Assembly (NCBI RefSeq): GCF_910592395.1
Contig: NC_088315.1
Coordinates: forward strand, 6,450,501-6,514,500
Origin: Lineus longissimus
Taxonomy: Eukaryota; Nemertea; Pilidiophora; Heteronemertea; Lineidae
DNA: 64,000 bases
Reading direction: 5' to 3'
The notes under the pieces are model-generated. The model had not been told where the DNA came from. It worked only from the letters and a program-made list of their open reading frames with translations, and searched no databases. Positions 13,101 through 24,902 of this stretch are shown piece by piece; position 1 is the stretch's first letter, and each line of letters starts with the position of its first letter. Both the position numbers and the translations under genes were made by a program.

Positions 13101-15153
13101 AAGGACACTTCACAGGGCGTCAATTCGCAACTTCTCATCATTTTTAAGGCACGACCCATTCACGTGGACCAAGTTTTACCCACAAACCTACTCCTTACAT
13201 AGCGTGGGGTACCAACCCACCGCAGATTCAGGAGTGTGCAATGGTTTATGAATATCCTACACCCAATTGTGCTGCCCATTCGCAATAGGTTTAACCACCG
13301 TCATGAACCCCTGACATTGCCATCTCTCAGACAGTAACAGGCAATAGTGCAATCCGGCTGCAAATTTTTCCCAGAGGGGCGGGATAATGATTATTTCAGA
13401 CCGATCAGAGTGTCACAAGTTCAGAGCGAAATCACCCGACAGTTACATGGAGTTGCATCAAAATGCAGACTCTTCATTTCATTTGTAAATAGGCATCGAT
13501 TATTTTTGTTACATTCAATGGACCCAGTCCTACAATCTCTGGAAAAGCCAAGTCTGCACATAATTACTCGTATGCAGATTTGCCCGCAAGGCAGAACAGA
13601 CCTGAACATTGCCACTGCTTTAGGAGTGTAGCAACGATATTGCTTCAAAGCAAGAAATGAATCTGCACATATTTACTGGTATGCAGATAAGCCAGCAAGG
13701 CATCAAAACCTTCGTAAGCCCTTAATGAGCAACTAATTCATAAAATTACAAACAGGATTTATCTTGCAACTATACTGCTCCCCAAAAAAGAGCAAAGTCT
13801 GCACATAATTACTGGTATGCAGATATGTCATCGAGGCAGGCAAGACCTGAACACTGCCACTGCTTCACAAGTGTAGCAGTGATATTGCTTCAAAGCAAAA
13901 TTTAAGTCTGCACATAATTACTGGTATGCAGATGTGCCTGTTCGACAAAAAGACCCTGAACACTACCGAGCAACACTAATTTACAATCGACATGAAAGAG
14001 TATACAGTTTGAGGGAAAGCCACATAACTATCAGGTATTTTCCCTCTGGACTGGTGACAATCAGACTGGCCCGAAACTCTCATTATCGACCACTCCTCAG
14101 CGGAAATGAATCCAACAAAAAATGGGGTCATTGTATACAGTGGTACTGTATTACCCCGATGAGAAGCACTTTACTGATGTCCCCCACTCTCAGCCAAGAT
14201 ATTTGTGCGCGTACCGGTTTGTCTACGGGCTGAAGTTGACGATGTACTCCTGACGGAGCCATTGGGTGCTTCGCCCGCTCATTGACCGAGGCATGGTGAC
14301 CTGGAGACAGTGACCGGATTAGCACTAGCTGGTCGAAGGACACTTCACAGGGCGTCAATTCGCAACTTCTCATCATTTTTAAGGCACGACCCATTCACGT
14401 GGACCAAGTTTTACCCACAAACCTACTCCTTACATAGCGTGGGGTACCAACCCACCGCAGATTCAGGAGTGTGCAATGGTTTATGAATATCCTACACCCA
14501 ATTGTGCTGCCCATTCGCAATAGGTTTAACCACCGTCATGAACCCCCGACATTGCCATCTCTCAGACAGTAACAGGCAATAGTGCAATCCGGCTGCAAAT
14601 TTTTCCCAGAGGGGCGGGATAATGATTATTTCAGACCGATCAGAGTGTCACAAGTTCAGAGCGAAATCACCCGACAGTTACATGGAGTTGCATCAAAATG
14701 AAGACTCTTCATTTCATTTGTAAATAGGCATCGATTATTTTTGTTACATTCAATGGACCCAGTCCTACAATCTCTGGAAAAGCCAAGTCTGCACATAATT
14801 ACTCGTATGCAGATTTGCCCGCAAGGCAGAACAGACCTGAACATTGCCACTGCTTTAGGAGTGTAGCAACGATATTGCTTCAAAGCAAGAAATGAATCTG
14901 CACATATTTACTGGTATGCAGATAAGCCAGCAAGGCATCAAAACCTTCGTAAGCCCTTAATGAGCAACTAATTCATAAAATTACAAACAGGATTTATCTT
15001 GCAACTGTACTGCTCCCAAAAAAAGAGCCAAGTCTGCACATAATTACTTGTATGCAGATATGTCATCGAGGCAGGCAAGACCTGAACACTGCCACTGCTT
15101 CGCAAGTGTAGCAGTGATATTGCTTCAAAGCAAAAGTCTGCACATAATTACTG
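10163..15153. repeat. Tandem array: four near-identical 1235-bp units plus a stub
   Basis: Units are 10163-11397, 11398-12632, 12633-13867 and 13868-15102, then a partial unit to 15153. The same open frames recur at an exact 1235-bp offset (for example 10489, 11724, 12959). Only scattered single-base differences separate the units, so they are recently amplified or homogenised. The unit has a more GC-balanced block (for example 10498-10700) and a block of hairpin subrepeats. I recognise no transposase, 5S, snRNA or tRNA in it. The conserved small frames (66, 75, 87 and 94 aa) are best explained by DNA identity, not coding constraint. Confidence 0.95.
11080..11470 (+). repeat. Hairpin subrepeats within the 1235-bp unit (representative set)
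   Basis: Four copies per unit of TCTGCACATAATTACT followed by GGTATGCAGA, at about 11084, 11191, 11328 and 11438, spaced 107-137 bases. Each has a 6-bp inverted stem (TCTGCA/TGCAGA). Between them lie two further inverted motifs: CACTGCT...AGCAGTG and TTGCTTcaAAGCAA. The whole block could fold as a row of three-hairpin modules on either strand. Confidence 0.75.
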
Positions 15154-18100
15154 GTCAACCAACGAGAGTCACTAAAAGACATTTAACAATGAAATGGTCC
15201 ATTATGAGCCATTGAGGACATTGCAAAGTGCAAACGATTTCATCAAATTCCAGTTCCGGACATCTATTGGGATTATGCTATCCACACACCTTGAATTTTC
15301 CGGCTCCGGCTGGTTCAAGCAAAGAAACTGGAGACGCGTCAATCATCAACCACAGATGATGCCTTTTCCAGTAAGAATGGTAGGGGTCCTATCGTGATGA
15401 GCCGATCCCAATGAAATCCACAGTTGTCGAAATCCACAGAAATTTAGACTTGGCTGATGTGATCCTTGTCCATGCCCAGCTTGTTTACGACAGGGAAGTC
15501 ATGTCATGGTCCTCTAGCAGCTTCAATTACCTCGTTTTTTCTAGAGGAGGTGCTGAAAATGACAATGGTTTTCATCTATTTAGCTCTAGATTTTGACAAC
15601 ATCTTTAAAGTAAGACAGACTTGACTGTTCTAGAAAAAAACACCAAAAAGTGCCTCTTCTTACCACAAATTTGGGTTAAAATCAGGAGTTCTTGGTACCA
15701 ACAGCATTGCTGTATGTGGTACGCCTCGAAAATGCTCTCATAAGCAATAGCCCATTAACAGTGGTTTCACTTCCAGCAAGTGCCTGGTAAGGGCAATGTG
15801 TATTCCATTAGAATGTCGCTGAAGATGTTATTTTTTGCATCAGATCTTTTCACCTGGAGCAACCTGGCAAGTGCGAACAAAGAGAAACCACAGCTTTGCT
15901 CAAAATAACCAAACTACTGGTTTCTGGCCTCGATTGATCCATTTCCTTCATTCATGACTTTTACAAGACCTCATATCACAAGATATCACTGTGTTAGACT
16001 AAATGCTTGAATCACTTGGCTCTCTGGTAGTGACTTAGTCCTCAAACGAGCAAGTTTTGACAACAGGAAATTATATTCAAACACCACACGACGGACTATC
16101 TTTCTGTGCAACAATGTCATCACGAGGATGATAGCTGCAGTTAAAGCGGGGTACTCCCCAAGTTTGCTTTGGCAATCACCTGATTTGATGTACACTGGAA
16201 CCGCCCTTAGCAGACACCTCTCTATTAAGGACACAAGTTTTTGTCCCAAATTGGTTGCTTCCATTCAGTTTGACCTCTAATCAGGACACCTATCAATTCA
16301 GGACAGCACTATGGGTGTCCTAATAGACCCACATAACAACTGCTCTGCTCCCAATAGCATCAGGACATCTTTTGGTGGTTGTAGTTTACTCTGGAATATT
16401 TTCCGCCAGGAAGTTGCCATCATTACAGTCATGTGTAATTTATAGGCACACTGGTTCACATTGTACACCAACCTTGTATCCTTAGATTGCTTGTTCTTGC
16501 AATGACATCGTAGATTCCTTCATCCTTGTCTCCAGTCATAATGCAGTCAACCAATTCCATTGAGACGTTGGTAGTGGTATGACCGATGCCGCTCCAACCC
16601 TAAGGAGGTGGACAGTTCTTAGCTTGTATACCAGCAGGACCTGTACAATTGTCCAGTCTGGATCATCAGGTGGAGGCGCTGGAAAGGACCACAGTTACCT
16701 TTTAAGGTTTTATTCAGAATAAATCTTCACAGGTAGTTATTCATCTTCGAACGGTGAAGACACTTGGCCAATACAAAGCTGTGTTAGAAACAACTGACAT
16801 CAGCTGCCACTGGCATTAATCATTTGTGTAAAGTGCAACACTGACAGCCATGCACCTCTCCTCACAATTAGGTCAGTAAACATGTTACACAGATCAACCA
16901 GAATAAAATGTTCACAACTGTCGTTGTTGTCGTCATCCAGTGTCTTGTGTCTAATTTTGGCCAACCTACACTACTTACACTGTTAAACCTCGAGTTCATA
17001 CACCATCATCTCTTGCTGTTTTTCATCACAAGACATCTTGGACAGATGCACCAATGGGATGAAGCACTCGCTGCCAACTCCAGGGTTGGCTGTCGAGGTG
17101 ATCTGCCGATTAGCCGACTTGTTCAATATCTCGGCAGGAATCAAGATTTTGTTCATGTCGGCCAAGTGCAGACAAGAATTTCACTCCAAGCTCGCATGGG
17201 TCTGCAGATATGGCAGTACATTTCTTATTCACAAAACTTATGCCGTACTGCTCATAAAACTTACGGCAAATCTTGTTAGACTCAGATTGATTAAAAAGGA
17301 GAGCATGTCATCACAGGCTCAAGAAAATATCACTTCATATGTCCAATGAAGAACTCATGGGAGACCATTATCACTTCATATGTCCATAACAAAAACCGTC
17401 ACCGTGCCAAGCTCGGCCAATTGTTGAAAGAATACGAAATACCTTGGTACAATTTTACAGCCCATAAAATTCTTTCTCTAACCTTTAGATTCCCCGAGAC
17501 ACTGTCCAATTCCACCTCTTGCAAATCTTCTGCACCTTCACATTCCATCAAAGGTTTTGGAAAACAGGAGGCCGAAAATCCATCTGTGTTCTCACTTCCT
17601 TCCACCAAAGCTCATGCTGCTTTTCATGTATCTGCAAAAAGAGGGATGTCAAAGCTCTTCCAAAGACTGGGAGATGAGAGGCATAGTAGAGTACTGACTA
17701 CTGGGCTAATAATCAGGAGGCGGTGCATCTGACTATTGGTCTTGGAAGTCAGGGAGCCCAGTTGCAGAGAGGTAAGAGAACTTGGCTACTGAGGGAAGCC
17801 ATGTGTTTGACTATTTGTCTTGGAAATCCGGGAGACCAGTGGCATAGAGAGAGAACTTGGCTAATTATCAGCAGGCCATGCATTCAACTACCGGTACATG
17901 TATTGGTCTTAGAAGTCAGTGAGACCAGTGGCATAATAAGAGAACTTGGCTCATAATCAGAAGGCTGTGGGTGCAATTGGTTTCAAGAAAGATGAAATTG
18001 AGAGATATTTGTCTTCAAGTCCGCAAAGATCTTGAAGAGGAGGCAGAGAACTGCTAAAGAAAGGGCCTTGTCTAGTCCCCTCCATGCACAACTGTGTGAA

Positions 18101-18483
18101 AATGGACTTGTCTTCCTCAACAAACTGAATCAGGACAGCCAAGTTTTAGATTACATGTACTTGTAAATTGAATAAAACTGAGCCATCATGACAACCACAG
18201 GTACTCACCTGGAAATTCTGGCATTTCCAGAAAGCGATTCCCTAAGTATTTCTTGGCTTAGTTGCCACTACCTTGGCTGGGACCTTCCTCCGGGCAAAGC
18301 TTCCTCAGCATCTGTCCTTTCAGACAACACCACAGTTGGTTGTTTCAATGCTGAAATCACGAAGACGGAATACATTGACTACAAGGGCTTATCTTGTTAC
18401 ATCCCAGACTTCAGGCTCATTGCTGAAGAATCAAGACACCCTGACCACAGTTTGCCACGGTGCTCAATAGTGAGGGCAGATCA
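15154..18483. other. No gene seen; one MITE fragment
   Basis: No exon resembling a known family. A truncated pogo-type MITE lies at about 16196-16330 (ACTGGAACCGCCC..., TATTAAGGACACAAG). At 17700-17960 a phrase like 'GGTCTTGGAAGTCAGGGAGCCCAGTGGCA...AGAGAACTTGGCT' recurs about four times with a spacing of 70-85 bases, a degenerate minisatellite. Confidence 0.45.
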
Positions 18484-18702
18484 TGGAGGGGGGGGGGGGG
18501 GCGTACATCTTGGGTAGGTGGTGGTTGGTGACTAGTCTTCAGTGAGCCAGAGGCAAATCCAGGAGATGGAAAAAGAGGGGGCATGCACTGTCTTCTCTTC
18601 AAATTTTTAACTGTGTTCCAAAATTTCACGTTCAATTTCAAAGATTTTCATTTTTCAGGGTGGATCCACGCCTGTAAGCCTAGAGGATTTGATGAATATA
18701 TG

Positions 18703-18985
18703 AAACGGCCAGGGGCTATTGTGCTCTCCGTGTAGATATTTGATGGTTAGGAATTCATCCTCGTTAAAAAACATTCTACATGTATAGTAGGTCAAATTCA
18801 TAATGTCAGATCACCAGACCTGGGGGGGGGGGGGTCCTGTGTACAAAGTTTCAAGTCCATAGCTTTAGTGGTTAAAAAACATGCCACTGCTCTTGAAACA
18901 GGCTACAGACAAGACGGACGACGGACACTGCGCTGTCGTATAGACTCCCTACAGTGAACCAAAAAGGCTAGCAGGGAGTCTGGGG
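18703..18985 (-). mobile_element. Short relative of the (GTC)n element family
   Basis: It begins GAAACGGCCAGGGGCTATTGTGCTC, close to the GAAATGGCCAGGGCCATTGTGCTC end of the 1.15-kb family. It contains GACGGACGACGGAC and finishes in a hairpin (AGACTCCC...GGGAGTCT), parallel to the AGCTCACC...GGTGAGCT hairpin of that family. A 12-G run lies inside. Confidence 0.55.
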
Positions 18986-19189
18986 TCTCCTTGGCATTCC
19001 TTGTCCTGACATTTGGTAATAAGGACCATCAAGGTCGTTCAGGGCTGTTAAATAGTACGCTTATGCCACTGCAGTATATTTTTGGTGAACCCTGCCGACG
19101 AGCCCTAAACATTCATCATAGCATTATCATCATTCATAAATTCGAGAGGCAGCAACAGTGTCAGTCAAAAGGAAACAGACAAGGGCTAT

Positions 19190-20806
19190 AATTGGGGGGG
19201 GGGGGGGGGGAGGGGAATACTGATACTTATACTGCTACTGATGCTGCGCCAGGTATGAGGTAATATGGATGAACTACTAACACAGCATATGCACCTCCTG
19301 GAATTGATACTGCCCCCACACACTGCCCAAAATACGTTTTTATGCAGATTTAAGGAAAAAAAAGGGATGATCTCCCCCAAGAGCCATTTGCTCCCCCATG
19401 AGCAACAGGCTTGATGTCAATGACAAGACTTCAAATGGTTTTGCTCTATTTCAAAGGAATCATCCAATCATATTCAAAGCAAATACATGGCTATTTTCAC
19501 ATGAACCAGGGTGGATCCAAAACTGTAAGCTAGCAGGAACAGCATTTTTCTCACCAAAACTCCTAGCTTGTTCAAAATTTTCATGGTCAATTTCAAATTT
19601 GTTTTCATCATAAAATGGGCGGGGGGGGGGGGGGGGGAAGGGGGTGCGTCTTGCACTTTGAACAGGTAATATGGATGAAGTACACAGCATATGCACAGAA
19701 CCCTGGAATTGATACTGCCCCCACTCACTGCCCAAAAAACATGGTTTTTTTATGCAGATTAAGGAAAATGAAATGGCCAGGGCCATTGTGCTCACCTCAT
19801 GTGGAGGAAAGATGGATAAAGAGCATGGTCTTGTGTCATGTAGTGTTAGGTTTGATGTAGGTCCAAGCAATTACAATTTCCCCAAAATGGCCAATTTACA
19901 GTACATTCGACCTCTGTGACCTTGAAAAGTAGGTCAAATCAAAGAAGACCCGGGTGACACATTGAATGGTTGTTAGAATTAGATCTACCTATGATATAAA
20001 ATTGGTGCCAATCGGGCAAGTCATTACTAGGAATAATGGCATTTTGAAGAATTTAGGATTTGGCCCCCTCCCTGGAGGCCAAACGGCAAATCAGATCGCA
20101 CCAAACTTCGGTACCTGAGATCACCTGACCAAGGGGTACATGTGTACTTAATTTGTGATCAATAGTCATTGCAGTTAAGAAACATGCCATAGTAACGGCC
20201 TGACGGCGAATTTACGCCATTTGACCTCTGTGACCTTGACAAGAAGGTCAAATTAAAAACCTGTGTGACATATACTGTATGGTGGTTAGATGTACCCATG
20301 ATATCAAATTGGTGGCAATCGGGCAAGAAGTTAAGGAATAATCACATTTTTAAGGTTTTTGGATTTTGCCCCCTGGTGGTCAAGTGGTGAATCATATTGG
20401 ACCAAACTTTGGTCCCTGAGATCACCTGACTAAGGGGTAAATGTGTACCAAATTTGGTATCAATAGTCATTGCAGTTTAGAAACGTGCCATCGTTACATC
20501 CTAACGGCTAATTTACACCATTTGACCTCTGTGACCTTGAAAAGGAGGTCAAATCAAAAACCCGGAGGATATATGATGCACCTTTGCTAGAAGTACCTAC
20601 CATATTTTTTTCAAAATTTCCCGACTACTATTAAGGGAGATATTGCATATTTTCACTTTTAACGTTTGGCCCCCTGGTGGCCAAACCATGAAACGAATCG
20701 GACCGAAACTTGGTCTCCCAGGTGTCATTACATAAGGGTACATGTGTACCAAGTTTCAACTCAATAGCTCTAACAGTTACGAAACGTGCCCTGCTAACGG
20801 ACGACG

Positions 20807-20841
<35 letters not shown>

Positions 20842-21167
20842 ACGACGGACGCCACGGTATGGGATAAGCTCACCTCTGCTAAGAGGTGAGCTAAAAAGTG
20901 ATGATCTCCCCCAAGTAGAGCCATTTGCTCCCCCATGAGCAACAGGCTTGATGTCAATGACAAGACTTCAAATGGTTTTGCTCTATTTCAAAGGAATCAT
21001 CCAATCATATTCAAAGCAAATGCATGGCTATTTTCACATGAACCAGGGTGGATCCAAAACTGTAGCAGGAAAAAGAGGGGGCATGCACAGCATTTTTCTC
21101 ACCAAAACTCCTGGTTTGTTCAAAATTTTCATGGTCAATTTCAAATTTGTTTTCTTCATAAAATGGG

Positions 21168-21207
<40 letters not shown>

Positions 21208-22535
21208 GTCTTGCACCTGCTGCACCTTTGAACAGGTAATATGGATGAAGTACACACAGCATATGCACAGAATCCTGGAATTGATACTGCTCCACACACA
21301 GCCAAAAAAACATGTTTTTTTATGCAGATTAAGGAAAAAAAGCGATCTCCCCCAAGTAGAGCCATTTGCTCCCCCATGAGCAACAGACTTGATGTCAATG
21401 ACAAGACTTCAAATGGTTTTGCTCTATTTCAAAGGAATCATCCAATCATATTCAAAGCAAATACATGGCTATTTTCACATGAACACATGGTGGATCCAAA
21501 ACTGTAGCAGGAAAAAGAGGGGGCATGCACAGCATTTTTCTCACCAAAACTCCTGGCTTATTCAAAATTTTCATGGTCAATTTCAAATTTGTTTTCATCA
21601 TAAAATGGGCGGGGGGGGGGGGGGGGGGAAGGGGGTGCTTCTTGCACTTTGAACAGGTAATATGGATGAAGTACACAGCATATGCACAGAACCCTGGAAT
21701 TGATACTGCCCCCACTCACTGCCCAAAAAACATGTTTTTTTTATGCAGATTAAGGATTTGCTCCCCCATGAGCAACAGGCGTGATGTCAATGACAAGACT
21801 TCAAATGGCATTGCTCTATTTCAAAGGAATCATCCAATCATATTCAAAGCAAATGCATGGCTATTTTCACATGAACCAGGGTGGATTCAAAACTGTAGCA
21901 GGAAAAAGAGGGGGCATGCACAGCATTTTTCTCACCAAAACTCCTGGTTTGTTCAAAATTTTCATGGTCAATTTCAAATTTGTTTTCTTCATAAAATGGG
22001 AAAGGGGGGAAAGGGGTGTGTCTTGCACCTGCTGCACCTTTGAACAGGTAATATGGATGAAGTACACAGCATATGCACAGAATCCTGGAATTGATACTGG
22101 CCCCACTCACTGCCCAAAAAACATGTTTTTTTATGCAGATTAAGGAAAAAAAGTGATCTCCCCCCAAGTAGAGCCATTTGCTCCCCCATGAGCAACAGGC
22201 TTGTTGTCAATGACAAGACTTCAAATGGTTTTGCTCTATTTCAAAGGAATCATCCAATCATATTCAAAGCAAATACATGGCTATTTTCACATGAACCAGG
22301 GTGGATCCAAAACTGTAGCAGGAAAAAGAGGGGGCATGCACAGCATTTTTCTCACCAAAACTCCTGGCTTGTTCAAAATTTTCATGGTCAATTTCAAATT
22401 TGTTTTCTTCATAAAATGGGCGGGGGAGGGGGGGGGCAGGGGGGCAGGGGGGGGGTGTCTTGCACCTGCTGCGCCTTCGAACAGGTAATATGGATGAAGT
22501 ACACTACAGCATATTCACAGAATCCTGGAATGGTG
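19190..22535 (+). repeat. Tandem array of ~0.4-kb units carrying variable poly-G tracts
   Basis: Units begin near 19365, 20893, 21344, 21751 and 22156, with a 5' partial at 19190 and a diverged relative at 18484-18670. Each unit reads GATCTCCCCCAAG, then GAGCAACAGGCTTGATGTCA, then AAAATGGGCG plus a G run, then TTGAACAGGTAATATGGATG, then TATGCAGATTAAGG. The G run varies from none (22003, GGAAAGGGGGGAAAGG) to 38 G at 21169-21206. The first unit is split by a transposon at 19768-20892. Long open frames (up to 172 aa) run across units but read through poly-glycine or poly-proline and are not supported as genes. Confidence 0.85.
19768..20892 (-). mobile_element. Non-autonomous DNA element with (GTC)n tract, copy B
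   Basis: Inverse orientation to copy A and highly similar over its full length; the trinucleotide tract (GAC on this strand) is at about 20802-20852. It sits in the poly-G tandem array exactly between ATGCAGATTAAGGAAAA and AAAAGTGATCTC-like sequence. Other units of the array show that site uninterrupted, for example at 21326-21352 and 22135-22163, which defines the element ends. Confidence 0.85.
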
Positions 22536-23346
22536 CACAGAAAAGACGAAGATTTTACAAGTTTTCAGCGGCAAATAGGCCCTTTTCCAGAAACGCCGGT
22601 GCCAACTAGGGTCGGTCCATGAAACCATCTTTACAATAGAGCTTCACGCTAAAAGACGCCTGACAATGGCTCGAGAGGCATGGTCTGGCGTACCTCAGTA
22701 CCTGCGTATCCCTGGATAAGGGTCTATTCTAAATATGCCACACCTACATTTTCTCCTAAAGATCGCTGGGAAACAAGAGAAATACGGATTTTAACTACTT
22801 ACCATTGAGTTCTATAAATTCCTGCACTCCACGTCTTCGAGGATTGAAGATGGGTCATTCTTTCATAACAGCCATTTTTGCCCTTCTGGATGTACATGAT
22901 GTACATGTTGTACGTGATGGCCGAGAAAAATGAAGTGGAGAGAAGCCCGCGGAAAATCGTTGTAAATGGCCGAATTCAAACTGAAAACCAAAAAGAAGGA
23001 CTTACATTGACGAATAACAAATTCTATTTTCTACTTTACTTAATTTCGAGCTGTCAAACAGTCCGATTCATGATTGAAAACATCGATGAAATCATCACGA
23101 CAGTGCATCAAAGCATCGCGTTACACAATGTATTGTTCTATCATAGACACAGTGTCCGCCAGTTCTGATTTCAAAATCCAATTCCACGCACTCATGTTAT
23201 AATTCATATCATAATATTCGCTTCTGCAGATGTAGAATTGCTCATAGAGCCTAAAAATCATTATCATCTGTGCTGATTCATTAGGATGATGAAGGATTAG
23301 ATCGGTGTTTCACGACCGATTTTTCTTTTTCACTGAGCGACGATGT
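22536..23346. other. No gene seen
   Basis: Unique-looking sequence between the poly-G array and a transposon. No exon with family resemblance was found on either strand. Confidence 0.4.
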
Positions 23347-24316
23347 GTGCGCATTCAAGGAGGATACCGCGGTGACGTCACATCACGTGATCCCGACCCA
23401 TATTAGTGATCGCTATGGCCAATCAGATTCAGTCTACCGACAGCACCAGCGCTGAACACATCTCCACGTCTCACTGTCTGGTGCGCTCCTGTACACAAAA
23501 ACACCAATAGACATGAAATATTGCAATACCTGGTATGGATTCTTCCTGTGTAGAATAAAATTTACAGAGCAGATTAACTTCCACGAATAAAAAAGACGTT
23601 TGGCATGGCCAAAGTGCGGAAATTATGGGAAATAATGTCTCCGCTAAAATACACTACGAAATACACTAGGCAATGCACTACGCGATACACGGTAGAGATG
23701 CAGTTGAGTTTGTTATTGTTTTGACTTAGAAGCCCGCCCATATCATAATATATTCATGTATTCATGAATTATGAACTCATTTCTGTCCCATACAACTCTA
23801 AGAACAGTCAATTTCTCCTTAAATCATCACCGAAACCGCGATATCCGCAGGAAGATTTCGTTCTAGTGTCCGAAAATGCATGATATTACAGGGGCGCTAA
23901 CTCGACAAATAGAGGGGATCTATGGGGATCTATGCGAGTTTTAGGTATTACAGGTCTCGAACTTGTAAAATCTGTAAACATGCCTCCAAATCCCATTATG
24001 ATAATGAAGAGATTGCCCCATATCTGGGAGACTGTTTTGAAACCATCGCTAATTTTGGAAGATCGGTGCCGGCTATTTGGTTTAAAAAACCCTATTTTCC
24101 CCATCAAAACAGCACTTTTCATTATTCAAATGATAGCTTATTGTCTGAAGACTTATTTCATAGCAGAAAAGTACTAATAACTCTGATTTGATGCGAAAAA
24201 TCTAACTTTTTTGATGACTTGATTTTCCCTTGGCCGTGGATCGAGTTTGTTTACAATATGCAGCGCCATCTTGGAAAAGCCGTGACGTCACCGCGGTATC
24301 CTCCTTGGTGCGCATT
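23347..24316. mobile_element. Non-autonomous DNA transposon, 26-bp perfect TIRs and 9-bp target duplication
   Basis: The element spans 23356-24307 (952 bp). The left end starts CAAGGAGGATACCGCGGTGA and continues CGTCAC; the right end is its exact inverse. GTGCGCATT flanks it on both sides (23347-23355 and 24308-24316), a 9-bp target duplication. Duplications of 9 bp are typical of Mutator-like elements, and 8-9 bp of Merlin-type; the superfamily is inferred. No transposase is encoded, the longest frame being about 90 aa. Each inverted repeat contains TGACGTCA, the full cAMP-response element, and the left side also has ATCACGTGAT, an E-box palindrome. Confidence 0.88.
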
Positions 24317-24902
24317 GAAAAATTTTAAGCAAAACTTCGCGCTAACTTCGCCAACTGAAATAAAAGGACATGGCTGCTTAAATCAAATAAAAGCGATCGT
24401 TTACGATCACAAGATCATAAAGAAGAAGTTGGATATATAATTTATGTTACTTACCCAACAAAAACTGTGTTTAAGGACAAAAAAATTTCACGAAATCCCA
24501 GAACTTTGCGAAATATCTGTCGTCTGCGGCCACGTGCATACGTGCGGGAGTCACGTGGGGTCTGCAATGCGCCGAAATTTCCCGAAATATGGCTTTTAGG
24601 CGGGGGTGTTGGGTCAAACCCTCGTACCCTCAAAACAGTATTTTTTGCTTCACAAACCCAATGATTGGTCCCAAAATTTACCACAGAGATATAATTTTAA
24701 AGGCGTTGGCATAAAAACTGCATTGAACCCGTCTTTTTGATTTTGTGAGCTTGTTTAAATTCCCCACCCGCATGCTTGCCCCCCACCCCGTTGGGCGGGT
24801 TCATTCTCTCCGTCGTCGGCAAATGGGAAAGCTGTGAAAAACGGCCAGGAGCCGTCGCAGCTATAACTATGGCGTCGGGGGGGGTCACAAAATATTAGCT
24901 CA
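24317..24902. other. No gene seen
   Basis: Flank between the transposon and the purine-rich minisatellite. It includes a CpG-containing stretch near 24520-24600 but no exon that I can support. Confidence 0.4.

Noticed and set aside
10489-14394. Repeated 66-, 75-, 87- and 94-aa frames in the 1235-bp array
   Set aside because: They recur only because the DNA units are almost identical. Both strands are open over the same bases and none resembles a known protein; a single base change alters frames between units.
17399-17732. Overlapping 128- and 69-aa frames
   Set aside because: They are open on both strands without recognisable domains, splice signals or start context.
21525-22043. 172-aa plus-strand frame in the poly-G array
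   Set aside because: It reads through a poly-glycine tract whose length varies between units, and sibling units break it. No domain is visible.
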